DNA of 64,000 nucleotides from Streptomyces sp. TG1A-60 (GCF_037201975.1 NZ_CP147520.1:6138001-6202000), one strand, 5' to 3'. Numbered from the stretch's first letter, positions 1-8,327 are shown. The notes: generated by a model from the letters alone, not told the origin. A program made the numbers and translations.

Positions 1-1646
1 GCGGCGTTGCCGTCGTCGATCGCGGCCTGCACGGCCGCGTTGAGATCGGCGTCCGCGCTCAGCGACGCCGCGGTGCAGCCCGCGGGCTTGCCGTGCTCGG
101 CGGCCCAACGGCCCAGGAACTCCTCGTCGATGGTGACCAGCGCGCCCACGAAGGGGCGGCCGTCGCCGACGACCATGCACTCCGCGACCAGGGCGTGCGA
201 CCGGATCCGGTCCTCGATCACGGCCGGCGCGACGTTCTTGCCGCCCGCGGTGACGATGATCTCCTTCTTGCGGCCGGTGATCCTGAGGTAGCCGTCCTCG
301 TCGAGGGTGCCGATGTCACCGGTGTGGAACCAGCCGTCGGCCAGCGCCTCCTCGGTCGCGCCCGGGTTGTTCCAGTACCCCTTGAAGATGTGGTCGCCGT
401 GCAGCAGGACCTCGCCGTCGTCGGCGATGCGGATCACCGATCCCGGCAGCGGCTGGCCGACCGTGCCGATCTTCTGGCGGTCCCACGGGTTGAACGCGGT
501 GGGAGCGCAGGACTCGGTCAGGCCGTAGCCCTCCAGGACCGTGAAGCCGATACCGCGGAAGAAGTGCCCCAGACGCTCGCCCAGCGGCGCGCCGCCGGAG
601 ATCGCGTACTCGCCCTTGCCACCGAGCACCGCCCGCAGCTTGCTGTAGACGAGCTTGTCGAACAGCCGGTGCTTGATCTTCAGACCCAGGGCCGGCCCCG
701 ACGGGGAGTCCAGGGCCTTGCTGTAGGCGATCGCGATGTCCGCCGCCGTGTCGAAGATCTTGCCCTTGCCGTCGGCCTGCGCCTTGGCGCGCGCGGAGTT
801 GTAGACCTTCTCGAAGACACGCGGAACGCCGAGGATCAGGGTCGGACGGAACGCGGCCAGCTCGTCGGTGAGGTTCTTGATGTCCGGGACGCAGCCGAGC
901 TTGATCGGCGCCATCATCGGAGCGATCTGCACCAGGCGCCCGAAGACGTGCGCGAGCGGGAGGAAGAGGAGGACCGAGCACTCGCCCGTACGGAACAGGG
1001 GACGCAGCCGTTCGACGACGTTCCCGCAGTCCGCGAAGAAGTTGCGGTGGGTGAGCACGCACCCCTTCGGACGGCCGGTGGTGCCGGAGGTGTAGACGAT
1101 GGTCGCAGGGTCGTCCGCCTTCGCCGTCGAGCTGCGCTCCTCGACCGCCTCGTCGGTGACGTCCTGGCCGAGACGCACCAGTTCATCGACCCCGCCGCCC
1201 TCGATCTGCCAGACGTGCTTCAGCGTCGGCAGCCGGTCGCGCACCGACTCGACGGCGGCCGTGTGCGTGTCCAGCTCCACGACCACGGCCGTCGCGCCCG
1301 AGTCGGCGAGGATCCACTGCACCTGCTCCGGCGAACTGGTCTCGTAGACCGGCACGGTGACCGCGCCGGCCGACCAGATCGCGAAGTCCAGCAGGGTCCA
1401 CTCGTACCGGGTACGCGACATCAGTGCGACCCGGTCGCCCGGCTGGACACCGGCGGCGATGAGCCCCTTCGCGGCCGTCCGCACCTCGCTGAGGAACTCG
1501 ACCGCGTTGACGTCCTGCCAGGCACCGCCCACCTTGCGGGCGATGACGGCGACATCGGGATGCTGCGCGGCGTTTCTACGGACGATGTCGGTCAGATTGC
1601 CGTCCGTCGGGACCTCGTACAAAGCCGGAAGGCTGAACTCGCGCAA
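1..1646 (-). CDS. Long-chain fatty acid--CoA ligase (FadD15-like), C-terminus cut by window edge
   Basis: Activates long-chain fatty acids with ATP to acyl-AMP and then acyl-CoA in the cytoplasm, for beta-oxidation or lipid synthesis. The visible 548 codons show the ANL-superfamily order: an N-terminal substrate domain, the P-loop YTSGTTGRPKG near residues 185-195, GYGLTESCAP near 370, and TGDIGTLDEDGYLRITGRKKE leading into the mobile C-terminal domain. The start is a TTG at 1644-1646 (protein begins MREFSLPALYEVP), chosen because GAGGAG lies 8 nt upstream and the ATG nearby is out of frame. The stop lies left of the window; ligases of this type are about 600 aa, so only some 50 residues are missing. 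A TetR-type palindrome sits about 240 bp upstream of the start. Family assignment is secure; chain-length preference is not visible. Confidence 0.93.
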   Translation of the reverse strand, partial: MREFSLPALYEVPTDGNLTDIVRRNAAQHPDVAVIARKVGGAWQDVNAVEFLSEVRTAAKGLIAAGVQPGDRVALMSRTRYEWTLLDFAIWSAGAVTVPVYETSSPEQVQWILADSGATAVVVELDTHTAAVESVRDRLPTLKHVWQIEGGGVDELVRLGQDVTDEAVEERSSTAKADDPATIVYTSGTTGRPKGCVLTHRNFFADCGNVVERLRPLFRTGECSVLLFLPLAHVFGRLVQIAPMMAPIKLGCVPDIKNLTDELAAFRPTLILGVPRVFEKVYNSARAKAQADGKGKIFDTAADIAIAYSKALDSPSGPALGLKIKHRLFDKLVYSKLRAVLGGKGEYAISGGAPLGERLGHFFRGIGFTVLEGYGLTESCAPTAFNPWDRQKIGTVGQPLPGSVIRIADDGEVLLHGDHIFKGYWNNPGATEEALADGWFHTGDIGTLDEDGYLRITGRKKEIIVTAGGKNVAPAVIEDRIRSHALVAECMVVGDGRPFVGALVTIDEEFLGRWAAEHGKPAGCTAASLSADADLNAAVQAAIDDGNA

Positions 1647-1881
1647 AACTGCTGCTCCTCATAGGGCGCCGGCGCCACGACTGACGTATGTGCTGCGACG
1701 GTGCGGTCCAAGGCTGGGGCGAGCGCTCAGGTTTCACGCGGTTCCTCACTGGTTGAAAACCTGAGCACAACTGGACTGCCCGGACGTTACCCGTCGGTAT
1801 GGCTTCTACGCGAGGGGGGCCGAGCGAGATGTTCGCCGCGTCACACATGTGGGCTTCTCCCGGGAACCATAATCCCCCGAC

Positions 1882-1899
1882 TTACTGACTGGCCAGTAA
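1882..1899. promoter_or_regulatory. TetR-type palindrome TTACTG-N6-CAGTAA
   Basis: In the divergent spacer between the acyl-CoA ligase and the metallophosphoesterase, TTACTG and CAGTAA form a perfect 6-bp inverted repeat, with core ACTGACTGGCCAGT at 1884-1897. This size and symmetry are typical of TetR-family operators. The same core, with C changed to T, recurs at 41144-41157 upstream of the ABC ATPase. Which regulator binds is inferred, not shown. Confidence 0.55.
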
Positions 1900-1955
1900 C
1901 CGCACGTCCGGCCGACTCTGTTCACGTGTGCCGCACAGGCCTACCCTTGATCGTC

Positions 1956-2753
1956 ATGGCACCCACACCAGGCGGAAGCCGCAGGACGCGCATTCACGTG
2001 GTCAGCGACGTGCACGGCAACGCGCACGACCTGGCCGGAGCGGGTGAGGGCGCCGACGCCCTGGTGTGCCTGGGTGACCTGGTCCTCTTCCTCGACTACG
2101 CCGACCACTCCCGCGGCATCTTCCCCGACCTCTTCGGTGCCGAGAACGCCACCCGGCTCGTCGAACTGCGCACCGCCCGGCGCTTCGAGGAGGCGCGTGA
2201 ACTCGGGACCCGGTTGTGGGCGGGCGTGGGGGAGGAGCGGGCCGCCGTGATCGAGGAGGCCGTCCGCAAGCAGTACGCCGAGATCTTCGCGGCCTTCCCG
2301 ACGCCGACGTACGCCACCTACGGAAACGTCGATATGCCGATGTTGTGGCCGGAGTACGCGGCAGCGGGGACGACCGTGCTGGACGGGGAGCGGGTGGAGA
2401 TCGGGGGATGGGTCTTCGGCTTCGTGGGCGGCGGACTCCGCACCCCCATGCGGACACCGTACGAGATCGGTGACGAGGAGTACGCCGCCAAGATCGAGGC
2501 GGTCGGAGAGGTGGACGTGCTGTGCACGCACATCCCGCCGGAGGTGCCCGAGCTGGTGTACGACACGGTGGCACGCCGCTTCGAGCGGGGGAGCCGGGCG
2601 CTGCTGGACGCGATCCGGAAGACGCGGCCCCGGTACTCGCTGTTCGGGCACGTCCACCAGCCGCTGGTACGGCGGATGCGGATCGGGGCGACCGAGTGCG
2701 TGAACGTGGGGCACTTCGCGGGGAGCGGGAAGCCGTGGGCGCTGGAGTGGTGA
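1956..2753 (+). CDS. Metallophosphoesterase (calcineurin-like fold)
   Basis: Predicted cytoplasmic dinuclear-metal phosphoesterase of 265 aa; the substrate is unknown. The metal-binding blocks appear in the canonical order: DVHGN (D18, H20), GDLV (D41), YGNVD (N124), CTHIPP (H192) and GHVH (231-234). An open frame runs further upstream, but the ATG at 1956 is preferred because homology-like sequence begins about 12 residues later (RIHVVSDVHGN). No Shine-Dalgarno is evident, so the message may be leaderless. It is divergent from the acyl-CoA ligase and followed about 100 bp later by the SRPBCC gene. The function of the family in Streptomyces is not established. Confidence 0.88.
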   Translation: MAPTPGGSRRTRIHVVSDVHGNAHDLAGAGEGADALVCLGDLVLFLDYADHSRGIFPDLFGAENATRLVELRTARRFEEARELGTRLWAGVGEERAAVIEEAVRKQYAEIFAAFPTPTYATYGNVDMPMLWPEYAAAGTTVLDGERVEIGGWVFGFVGGGLRTPMRTPYEIGDEEYAAKIEAVGEVDVLCTHIPPEVPELVYDTVARRFERGSRALLDAIRKTRPRYSLFGHVHQPLVRRMRIGATECVNVGHFAGSGKPWALEW

Positions 2754-2860
2754 ACCTCGGGTGGGGTGGCGAGGGTTCGGCGGGCGCGCGGTAGCCTTCA
2801 CGCTGCACATACGTGCGCACCCACCTCCCTCACCGGACAGTCTCTGGAGGAGCCACGGCG

Positions 2861-3301
2861 ATGGCGGAATTCACCAGTTCGAGCATCACGATCGAGGCTG
2901 CGGCGGCCGACGTCATGGGAGTGATCGCCGACTTCGCCCGCTACCCGGACTGGACGGGCGAGGTGAAGGAGGCGGAGGTCCTGCGGGCCGACGGTCAGGG
3001 CCGAGCCGAGCAGGTCCGGCTCGTCATGGACGCGGGCGCGATCAAGGACGACCAGACGCTGGCGTACACCTGGACCGGGGCGCACGAGGTGTCCTGGACA
3101 CTCGTCAAGTCCCAGATGCTGCGGTCCCTCGACGGGTCCTACATCCTCAAGCCGGTCGGTGACTCGGTGACCGAGGTGACGTACCAGCTGACCGTCGACG
3201 TCAAGATCCCCATGCTCGGGATGATCAAGCGCAAGGCGGAGAAGGTGATCATCGACCGGGCGCTGGCGGGGCTGAAGAAGCGGGTGGAGTCGGGGGCGTG
3301 A
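2861..3301 (+). CDS. SRPBCC (START/Bet v1-like) family protein
   Basis: A 146-aa single-domain protein of the polyketide cyclase/dehydrase-like SRPBCC superfamily, which forms a helix-grip fold with a hydrophobic cavity. Typical features are the N-terminal strand FTSSSITIEAAAADVMGVIADF, the WTGEVKEAEVL region, and a long C-terminal helix ending KAEKVIIDRALAGLKKRVESGA. The start ATG is fixed by GGAGGAG 8 nt upstream. No catalytic motif can be read, so ligand and role are unknown. It lies between the phosphoesterase and the ArsA-like ATPase on the same strand but with spacers of 100-220 bp, so an operon is not certain. Confidence 0.8.
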   Translation: MAEFTSSSITIEAAAADVMGVIADFARYPDWTGEVKEAEVLRADGQGRAEQVRLVMDAGAIKDDQTLAYTWTGAHEVSWTLVKSQMLRSLDGSYILKPVGDSVTEVTYQLTVDVKIPMLGMIKRKAEKVIIDRALAGLKKRVESGA

Positions 3302-3520
3302 TCCCCGCTGGGCCTTGTGGCCGGGGCTCTCGAGCGACCCGCACCTCCATGGGCGACTGAGAGTGTGCGCCCATGGGCTCGCCGGGATCCGTCGCTTCGG
3401 GGCCGCGGCCCGTACTCGGCCGGTCGCGCGGTTCCCCGCGCCCCTTTCGGCCCGCGCCCGGCCCGCTCCGGGTGCCGGGGCGGCGTCGGCGCGCCCCTCG
3501 CTGAGTTACGGTTCAGCCTC

Positions 3521-4690
3521 ATGCGCACCATCCTGATCACCGGGCAAGGCGGCAGCGGCCGTACGACGGTCGCGGCGGCCACCGGGCTGGGCGCGGCGCG
3601 GGCGGGGGCCCGGACGCTCGTGCTGAGCGCGGACCGGATGGACAGCCCCGGTGCCGTGCTCGGCGTGAACACGGGCGCGGAACCCGTGCGCGTGGCGCCG
3701 AACCTCACCGTGTGGCGGCCCGACGCGGCGGAGGGCTTCAGGGAGGACCTGGTCGCCTTCCAGGAGCGGGCCGCGTCCGTACTCGATCTGCTGGGGGCGA
3801 GCCGACTGGACGCCGAGGAGCTCACACCCCTCCCCGGCGCCGAGGAACTGTCCCTGCTGCGCGCGCTGCGCGACGCCGCGCTGTCCGAGGCGTACGACCT
3901 GCTCGTCGTCGACCTGCCGCCCGCGCCGCAGGCACTCGCGCTGCTCGGCCTCCCGCAGGAACTGCGGCGCTATCTGCGGCGGCTGCTCCCGCCCGAGCGG
4001 CAGGCCGCCCGAGCCCTCCGTCCCGTCCTCGGACGGCTCGCCGGCGTACCCATGCCCGCTGGGCGGCTGTACGAGACGGCTGCCCGGTGGGACGTCGAAC
4101 TGGCCGCCGTCGCGGCGGTCGTCGAGGCCCCTGGGACGAGCGTGCGGCTGGTCGCGGAACCCGGCCCGGCCGGCGCCGATCACGTGCGCGCCGCGAGCGT
4201 GGGCCTCGCCCTGCGGGCCCTCCCCGTGGACACGCTGGTCGCCAACCGGGTCCTGCCCGACGGCGAGCACGACACCTGGCTCGCCGGCCTCGTCGCCCAG
4301 CAGCGGAAGACGCTGGAGGCGTGGGAGGAGACCCGCCCGGTGCACGGCGTCGCCCACCTGGGCCGCGACCCCCGCGGCACCGACGACCTCGCCGCCCTCG
4401 ACGTCCCCGCCGCCGGCGACGGGGCCGCCCGTGTCGAGTGGGCCGTCACCGACCGCCTCGCCGACGAGGGCGTGCTGGTGTGGCACATACCGTTGCCCGG
4501 CGCGGTACGCGACGAGCTGGACCTCATCCGGCGCGGTGACGAGCTGGTCGTCACGGCGGGGCAGTTCCGTCGTATCGTTCCGCTGCCGTCGGCCCTGCGT
4601 CGCTGCACGGTCGGCGGCGCGGCCCTGCGCGACGGCGAGCTGAGGATCCGTTTCGCGCCGGACCCGCGGCTGTGGCCCGGGACCCGGTGA
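3521..4690 (+). CDS. ArsA/Get3-like anion-transporting ATPase family protein, degenerate Walker A
   Basis: 389-aa SIMIBI-class NTPase of the ArsA/TRC40 type. The N-terminus MRTILITGQGGSGRTT aligns with the deviant Walker A GKGGxGKT, but both lysines are replaced (Q9, R14), so classical ATP hydrolysis is doubtful. A Walker-B-like stretch is DLLVVDLPPAPQALALL, and a C-terminal beta-rich segment (LIRRGDELVVTAGQFRRIVPLP) resembles the ArsA HSP20-like tail of actinobacterial members. An open frame extends 204 nt upstream, but the ATG at 3521 is the natural start of the P-loop strand; TACGGT at 3507-3512 could be a -10 for a leaderless message. The next gene starts 57 nt after the stop. Function is not established. 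Confidence 0.82.
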   Translation: MRTILITGQGGSGRTTVAAATGLGAARAGARTLVLSADRMDSPGAVLGVNTGAEPVRVAPNLTVWRPDAAEGFREDLVAFQERAASVLDLLGASRLDAEELTPLPGAEELSLLRALRDAALSEAYDLLVVDLPPAPQALALLGLPQELRRYLRRLLPPERQAARALRPVLGRLAGVPMPAGRLYETAARWDVELAAVAAVVEAPGTSVRLVAEPGPAGADHVRAASVGLALRALPVDTLVANRVLPDGEHDTWLAGLVAQQRKTLEAWEETRPVHGVAHLGRDPRGTDDLAALDVPAAGDGAARVEWAVTDRLADEGVLVWHIPLPGAVRDELDLIRRGDELVVTAGQFRRIVPLPSALRRCTVGGAALRDGELRIRFAPDPRLWPGTR

Positions 4691-4747
4691 ACCGCATACG
4701 CCCGTTCGGGTAACGTCGAAGGAACGAACCGTAGGCAGGAGCCCGCC

Positions 4748-5269
4748 ATGAGCGAAGAGCGCCCCACGTCCGACTCCGCAGGCAAGGACGCGGCCGAGGA
4801 GGCGCGCACCGCCGAGCAGGTCCGCGCGACCGACCGGACGGGTGCGACCGACTCCGACGCCTGGGCCACGGCGTGCGAGGAGGACCTCGCCGCGGAGAAG
4901 GCCCGCCGCCGGGCACAGCACGGGCCGCCGCCGGGCTCGGCCGCCGAGGAACTGCGCAAGCTGGTCGACACCGTCGCGGACAAGCTCTCCGGACTGCAGT
5001 CGCCGCTCCTCGGCGCGGTCGCCGGGGGCGCCGCCCAGCAGATGGTCGACCAGGTCGTCCGCCAGGCCAAGGCCGCCGTCGAACCCGTCATCGAACGCAA
5101 CCCGGATGTCTTCGACCATCTGGCCGCCGCCGGAGGCGAACTGCTCGCCGCGTACCGCTCCGCCGTCGAGGCCCAGGAGCGCCGCTGGACGAACCGCGAC
5201 ACCGCCCACCGGGAAGGCCGCGACGAGGGCGACGGTCCGGCCCCCGGAGAACGCATCGACCTGGACTGA
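4748..5269 (+). CDS. SCO2127-like protein upstream of glucokinase
   Basis: 173-aa, highly charged, Ala/Glu-rich soluble protein with no signal peptide or membrane segment. Residues 1-60 look disordered; residues 65-130 are amphipathic helix (ELRKLVDTVADKLSGLQSPL, then a segment containing QMVDQVVRQAKAAVEPVIE). Position directly in front of a ROK glucokinase, size and composition match S. coelicolor SCO2127, reported to influence glucokinase expression, catabolite repression and development. The start ATG has AGGAG 7 nt upstream, and TAACGT at 4711-4716 is a candidate -10. The molecular mechanism is not readable from sequence; the assignment is by context plus recall of the locus. Confidence 0.75.
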   Translation: MSEERPTSDSAGKDAAEEARTAEQVRATDRTGATDSDAWATACEEDLAAEKARRRAQHGPPPGSAAEELRKLVDTVADKLSGLQSPLLGAVAGGAAQQMVDQVVRQAKAAVEPVIERNPDVFDHLAAAGGELLAAYRSAVEAQERRWTNRDTAHREGRDEGDGPAPGERIDLD

Positions 5270-5290
5270 CGCCGGGCCGTCCGCCCGGCG
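5270..5290 (+). terminator. 8-bp GC hairpin directly after the SCO2127-like stop codon
   Basis: CGCCGGGC and GCCCGGCG form a perfect 8-bp stem with a 5-nt loop, beginning at the base after the TGA. There is no U-tract. It could partly terminate or stabilise the transcript ahead of glkA, whose own -10-like TACGGT lies at 5322-5327. Confidence 0.4.
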
Positions 5291-5363
5291 GACGACGAGA
5301 CCTTCGGGGCAGGGCCTCCGGTACGGTTGGCCGTAGCGGGGCTCGACCGGAACTGAGGGATTC

Positions 5364-6317
5364 ATGGGACTCACCATCGGCGTCGACATCGGCGGTACCA
5401 AGATCGCGGCCGGTGTGGTCGACGAGGAAGGCAACATCCTCTCGACCCACAAGGTGCCGACCCCGGGCACACCCGAGGAGATCGTGGACGCCATCGCCGC
5501 CGCCGTCGAGGGCGCGCGAGCCGGACACGAGATCGTCGGTGTCGGCATCGGCGCGGCCGGTTACGTCAACCGTGAGCGGTCGACGGTCTACTTCGCCCCC
5601 AACATCGACTGGCGCAACGAGCCGCTGAAGGAGAAGGTCGAGGCCCGCGTGGCCCTGCCGGTCGTCGTGGAGAACGACGCCAACGCGGCGGCCTGGGGCG
5701 AGTACAGGTTCGGCGCCGGCAAGGGCCACCGCAACGTCATCTGCATCACCCTCGGCACCGGTCTCGGCGGCGGCATCATCATCGGCAACAAGCTGCGCCG
5801 CGGCCACTACGGCGTGGCCGCCGAGTTCGGCCACATCCGCATGGTCCCCGACGGCCTGCTGTGCGGCTGCGGCAGCCAGGGCTGCTGGGAGCAGTACGCG
5901 TCGGGGCGGGCGCTGGTGAGGTACGCCAAGCAGCGCGCCAACGCCACCCCGGAGAACGCCGAGCTCCTCCTCGGTCTCGGCGACGGCACCCCCGACGGCA
6001 TCGAGGGCAAGCACATCTCCATGGCCGCCCGCCAGGGTGACCCCGTCGCCGTCGACTCCTACCGCGAGCTCGCCCGCTGGGCCGGCGCCGGCCTCGCCGA
6101 CCTCGCCTCCCTCTTCGACCCGTCCGCCTTCATCGTCGGCGGCGGCCTCTCCGACGAGGGCGAGCTCGTCCTCGACCCCATCCGCAAGTCCTACAAGCGG
6201 TGGCTCGTAGGCGGCAACTGGCGCCCGGTCGCCGAGGTCATCGCCGCCGAACTGGGCAACGACGCGGGCCTGGTGGGCGCGGCGGACCTGGCGAGAGAAC
6301 CCGACCCGATCATGTAG
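5364..6317 (+). CDS. glkA: ROK-family glucokinase
   Basis: Phosphorylates glucose to glucose-6-phosphate with ATP at the head of glycolysis; in Streptomyces this enzyme is also central to carbon catabolite repression. 317 aa. Visible motifs: phosphate-1 loop DIGGTKI (8-14), sugar-binding ENDAN (about 103-107), adenosine-binding LGTGLGGGI (about 129-137), catalytic/metal EFGH (about 155-158) and the ROK zinc knuckle CGCGSQGCWEQ (about 168-178), then FIVGGGLSDEG. The ATG follows TGAGGGA at a good distance. Downstream, a perfect GC hairpin ends the transcription unit. Length and motifs are ordinary for the family. Confidence 0.96.
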   Translation: MGLTIGVDIGGTKIAAGVVDEEGNILSTHKVPTPGTPEEIVDAIAAAVEGARAGHEIVGVGIGAAGYVNRERSTVYFAPNIDWRNEPLKEKVEARVALPVVVENDANAAAWGEYRFGAGKGHRNVICITLGTGLGGGIIIGNKLRRGHYGVAAEFGHIRMVPDGLLCGCGSQGCWEQYASGRALVRYAKQRANATPENAELLLGLGDGTPDGIEGKHISMAARQGDPVAVDSYRELARWAGAGLADLASLFDPSAFIVGGGLSDEGELVLDPIRKSYKRWLVGGNWRPVAEVIAAELGNDAGLVGAADLAREPDPIM

Positions 6318-6336
6318 AACCCCCGGGCGACGCAAA

Positions 6337-6360
6337 CCCCGCGCCCTCAGGGGCGCGGGG
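6337..6360. terminator. Terminator hairpin after glkA, part of a dispersed repeat
   Basis: CCCCGCGCCC and GGGCGCGGGG form a perfect 10-bp stem with loop TCAG, 19 nt after the glkA stop. The right arm continues as GGGGAACCGCCCGGGCGACC, which matches a GGTTCCCCGCGCCCC-type element seen at three other intergenic sites in the window. Confidence 0.8.
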
Positions 6361-6439
6361 AACCGCCCGGGCGACCAGGACGCACCGTCAGCCGCAGACG
6401 GAAGAATGCTCCCGAGTTCCTGGGCGTATCTTGATCCGC

Positions 6440-7192
6440 ATGGCGACCCCGCTGCCCAACTCCCGAACCGATCCCGACGGTTCGGCCACCATCCGCGTCC
6501 TCAGCTACAACATCCGCTCGATGCGGGACGACACCGCCGCCCTCGCGCGAGTGATCAGCGCCTGCGCCCCCGACCTGGTCCTCATCCAGGAAGCCCCCCG
6601 CTTCTTCCGCTGGCGAAAGAAGCTCGCCGGGCTCGCCGGGGCCTCCGGCATGGTCGTCCTCTCCGGCGGCGCCACCGCCTCCGGCCCCGCGCTGCTGTGC
6701 GACCTCCGCGCGACGGTCGAGCACACGGTGGACGTCCTCCTGCCCCTCACTCCCGGCCTGCACCGACGCGGCTTCGCCACGGCAGTGGTCCGCTTCGGCC
6801 GCGCCCGCCTCGGCGTCCTGTCCTGCCACCTCTCCCTCCAGAAGGACGAGCGGTACGAGCAGGGCGGCCTGCTCCTGGACCACCTGGCCGGCCTCGGCGT
6901 GTCCCACGCGGTCGCGGGCGGCGACCTCAACGAACGCCCGGACGGCCGCACCTTCCGCCGCCTGGCCGGCGAACTCCAGGACTGCTGGACCGCCGCCCCC
7001 TGGGGCACGGAGTACACCTCCACGCCCACCGACCCCCACCAGCGCATCGACGCGATCCTGGCCACCCCCGGCATCGAGGTCCTCGGCTGCGGAGTGCCCC
7101 TCGGCCACCCCGGCGTCACCGAGGACGACCTGAGGGCGGCCACGGACCACCTGCCGGTCCTGGCCGCCCTCAGAGTGCCCGCCGAGCCCTAG
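6440..7192 (+). CDS. Endonuclease/exonuclease/phosphatase (EEP) family protein
   Basis: 250-aa metal-dependent hydrolase of the DNase I/AP endonuclease/phosphodiesterase fold. EEP blocks are present: LSYNIRSM near residue 22, LIQEAPR (metal Glu) near 45, GDLNERPDG (Asp/Asn) near 160, RIDAILATPG near 200 and the terminal TDHLPVLA (Asp-His pair). Substrate class cannot be read; relatives act on nucleic acid or phospho-ester signalling molecules. The ATG at 6440 lies 8 nt after TATCTT, a plausible -10, so transcription is probably leaderless, although an open frame runs further upstream. Directly after the TAG stop begins a headless gene remnant, marking the left boundary of the accessory island. 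Confidence 0.85.
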   Translation: MATPLPNSRTDPDGSATIRVLSYNIRSMRDDTAALARVISACAPDLVLIQEAPRFFRWRKKLAGLAGASGMVVLSGGATASGPALLCDLRATVEHTVDVLLPLTPGLHRRGFATAVVRFGRARLGVLSCHLSLQKDERYEQGGLLLDHLAGLGVSHAVAGGDLNERPDGRTFRRLAGELQDCWTAAPWGTEYTSTPTDPHQRIDAILATPGIEVLGCGVPLGHPGVTEDDLRAATDHLPVLAALRVPAEP

Positions 7193-7438
7193 CTCGAGCC
7201 TTACCGGCCCACCGAAGGCGACCTCGCCTTCGCCCGGCGTTTCATCGACTGGAACACCATCGAGCACGGCATTCAGCGCGTGGACGCCTGCCGCACGCAG
7301 GACGGGGATCTCCTCCTGGTCGAGCTGGAAGACCTCAACCCCTATCTGTCGCTGGACCACGTCGACGAATCCACCCGTGACGCCTTCGTCACCAGCATGA
7401 CGAGTTCCCTCCACCGGTTCCTGGAGGCCTCCCCGTAG
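7193..7438 (+). pseudogene. Headless C-terminal remnant of an unidentified gene
   Basis: Immediately after the preceding TAG an 81-codon open stretch without a start codon reads LEPYRPTEGDLAFARRFIDW..., continues ...DACRTQDGDLLLVELEDLN... and ends SLHRFLEASP followed by TAG. Codon use is typical of Streptomyces coding sequence, which argues that it was once translated. It happens to be in the same frame as the EEP gene, so only the TAG at 7190-7192 separates them. I do not recognise the family with confidence; the acidic LLVELEDLNPY block resembles the end of an enzyme domain. It is best explained as the scar of a deletion at the island edge. Confidence 0.6.
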
Positions 7439-7741
7439 TGCGCGGGGCTGAGCAAATACGTCATCGTTCGTGCGCCGTCGCGGCTCGCCTTCCTGCTGGC
7501 CGGGTGAGTCGTCCAGGAGTGCCGGGGCGCAGCGGCCAGGCGATCAGCATGCCCGCCACGAAGCCGCTCAGAACAGACCGGCACCTGGCGGCCGGTCAAT
7601 GGCTCCTCTCCGCTGCGGAAGACACGCAGCGGGCCCGGAAGGAATGGGCGGACGGCATAACGGGGCGAAGTCCTGACGCACCCTGCGCAACAGCGTCCTG
7701 CTGCCGGAGCCGACCCTGGCACCGGCAGCAGGATCAGGAAA
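7439..7741. other. Intergenic remnant stretch at island left edge
   Basis: No intact gene. On the minus strand, about 7461-7570 reads SGFVAGMLIAWPLRPGTPGRL and then a stop; it is the end of a membrane-protein gene also present in fragment at 12763-12889. The rest shows no start signal, RNA motif or convincing coding pattern. Confidence 0.5.
7519..7566. repeat. 48-nt imperfect direct repeat, left copy
   Basis: GTGCCGGGGCG followed by a GGCCAGGCGATCAGCATGCC core and GAAGCCG matches 12830-12877 in the same orientation at about 41 of 48 positions. Both copies encode, on the minus strand, a GMLIAWPLRPGTP protein end. They bracket about 5.3 kb of accessory DNA. Confidence 0.7.
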
Positions 7742-8242
7742 TCAGGCGGTGGCCGTGATCGTGTGGACCCAGTCGTTCATCGCACGGTCGTCGTACACCG
7801 TAATTGTCACCTTCCTGCCCTCCGGAATATCCAGATTCACTTTCCTGGTGTCCCAGGCTGCGGACGTACCCGGGGGCGTGTACAGCCCGTACCGTCCACC
7901 ATCACCTTCATAGGACACCTTGTAGTAGAGGCCGTCACCATCGTTCGCGACGTCGTACATCAACACTATTTCGTCGTACGGATGGAATTCGACCTTTGCC
8001 AGCGCGTAGCCACTCGCGTTACCGAAGACAGTCTTTGTCCCTAGCCCACCGTCATCCTTCTTGAAGTAGGTGCCGTCGATGTCGTCGTTGAACCGACAGG
8101 GGCAGTAGACCGTGTGCTGGGCATCATGCTGGATGACCCTCGGGTCAGGGTTGTAGGCGTTTGCCGGCGCGGCGGTCATGGCGACGACAGCGATTGCGGT
8201 AGATACCGCTCCGACAAGGGACGTGATTACCCGATTACGCAT
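7742..8242 (-). CDS. Small secreted protein of unknown function
   Basis: 166 aa with a clear Sec signal peptide: positively charged MRNR, hydrophobic ITSLVGAVSTAIAVVAMTA, and AxA cleavage at APANA-Y, leaving a mature protein of about 135 aa. The mature part has a CPC pair (HTVYCPCRFNDD), is rich in Asp, Tyr and Gly, and ends with beta-strand-like repeats (KVTITVYDDRAMNDWVHTITATA), suggesting a small beta-sandwich. I do not recognise the family. ATG 8242 is chosen over ATG 8248 because AAAGGA sits 5 nt before 8242. It is the most downstream of three minus-strand island genes, after the Tat-exported M15-like protein. Confidence 0.75.
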   Translation of the reverse strand: MRNRVITSLVGAVSTAIAVVAMTAAPANAYNPDPRVIQHDAQHTVYCPCRFNDDIDGTYFKKDDGGLGTKTVFGNASGYALAKVEFHPYDEIVLMYDVANDGDGLYYKVSYEGDGGRYGLYTPPGTSAAWDTRKVNLDIPEGRKVTITVYDDRAMNDWVHTITATA

Positions 8243-8327
8243 CTTCATCCTTTATGTGGTGAGGGAAACGTGGCAGCATCCGCGTGTGCGCCGCCACGGG
8301 CCTGATGGGTACGCGCGGTGAACCGCG

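Noticed and set aside
93..1664. 523-codon plus-strand open frame over the acyl-CoA ligase
   Set aside because: Antisense shadow caused by high GC; the minus frame has all ligase motifs.
3506..5548. 680-codon minus-strand open frame across the ArsA-like and SCO2127-like genes
   Set aside because: No domain, no start signal; the plus frames have motifs and ribosome-binding sites.
7190..7438. Stop-codon readthrough joining the EEP gene to the next 81 codons
   Set aside because: Frame agreement has a one in three chance and the second part looks like an unrelated gene end; deletion scar is simpler.
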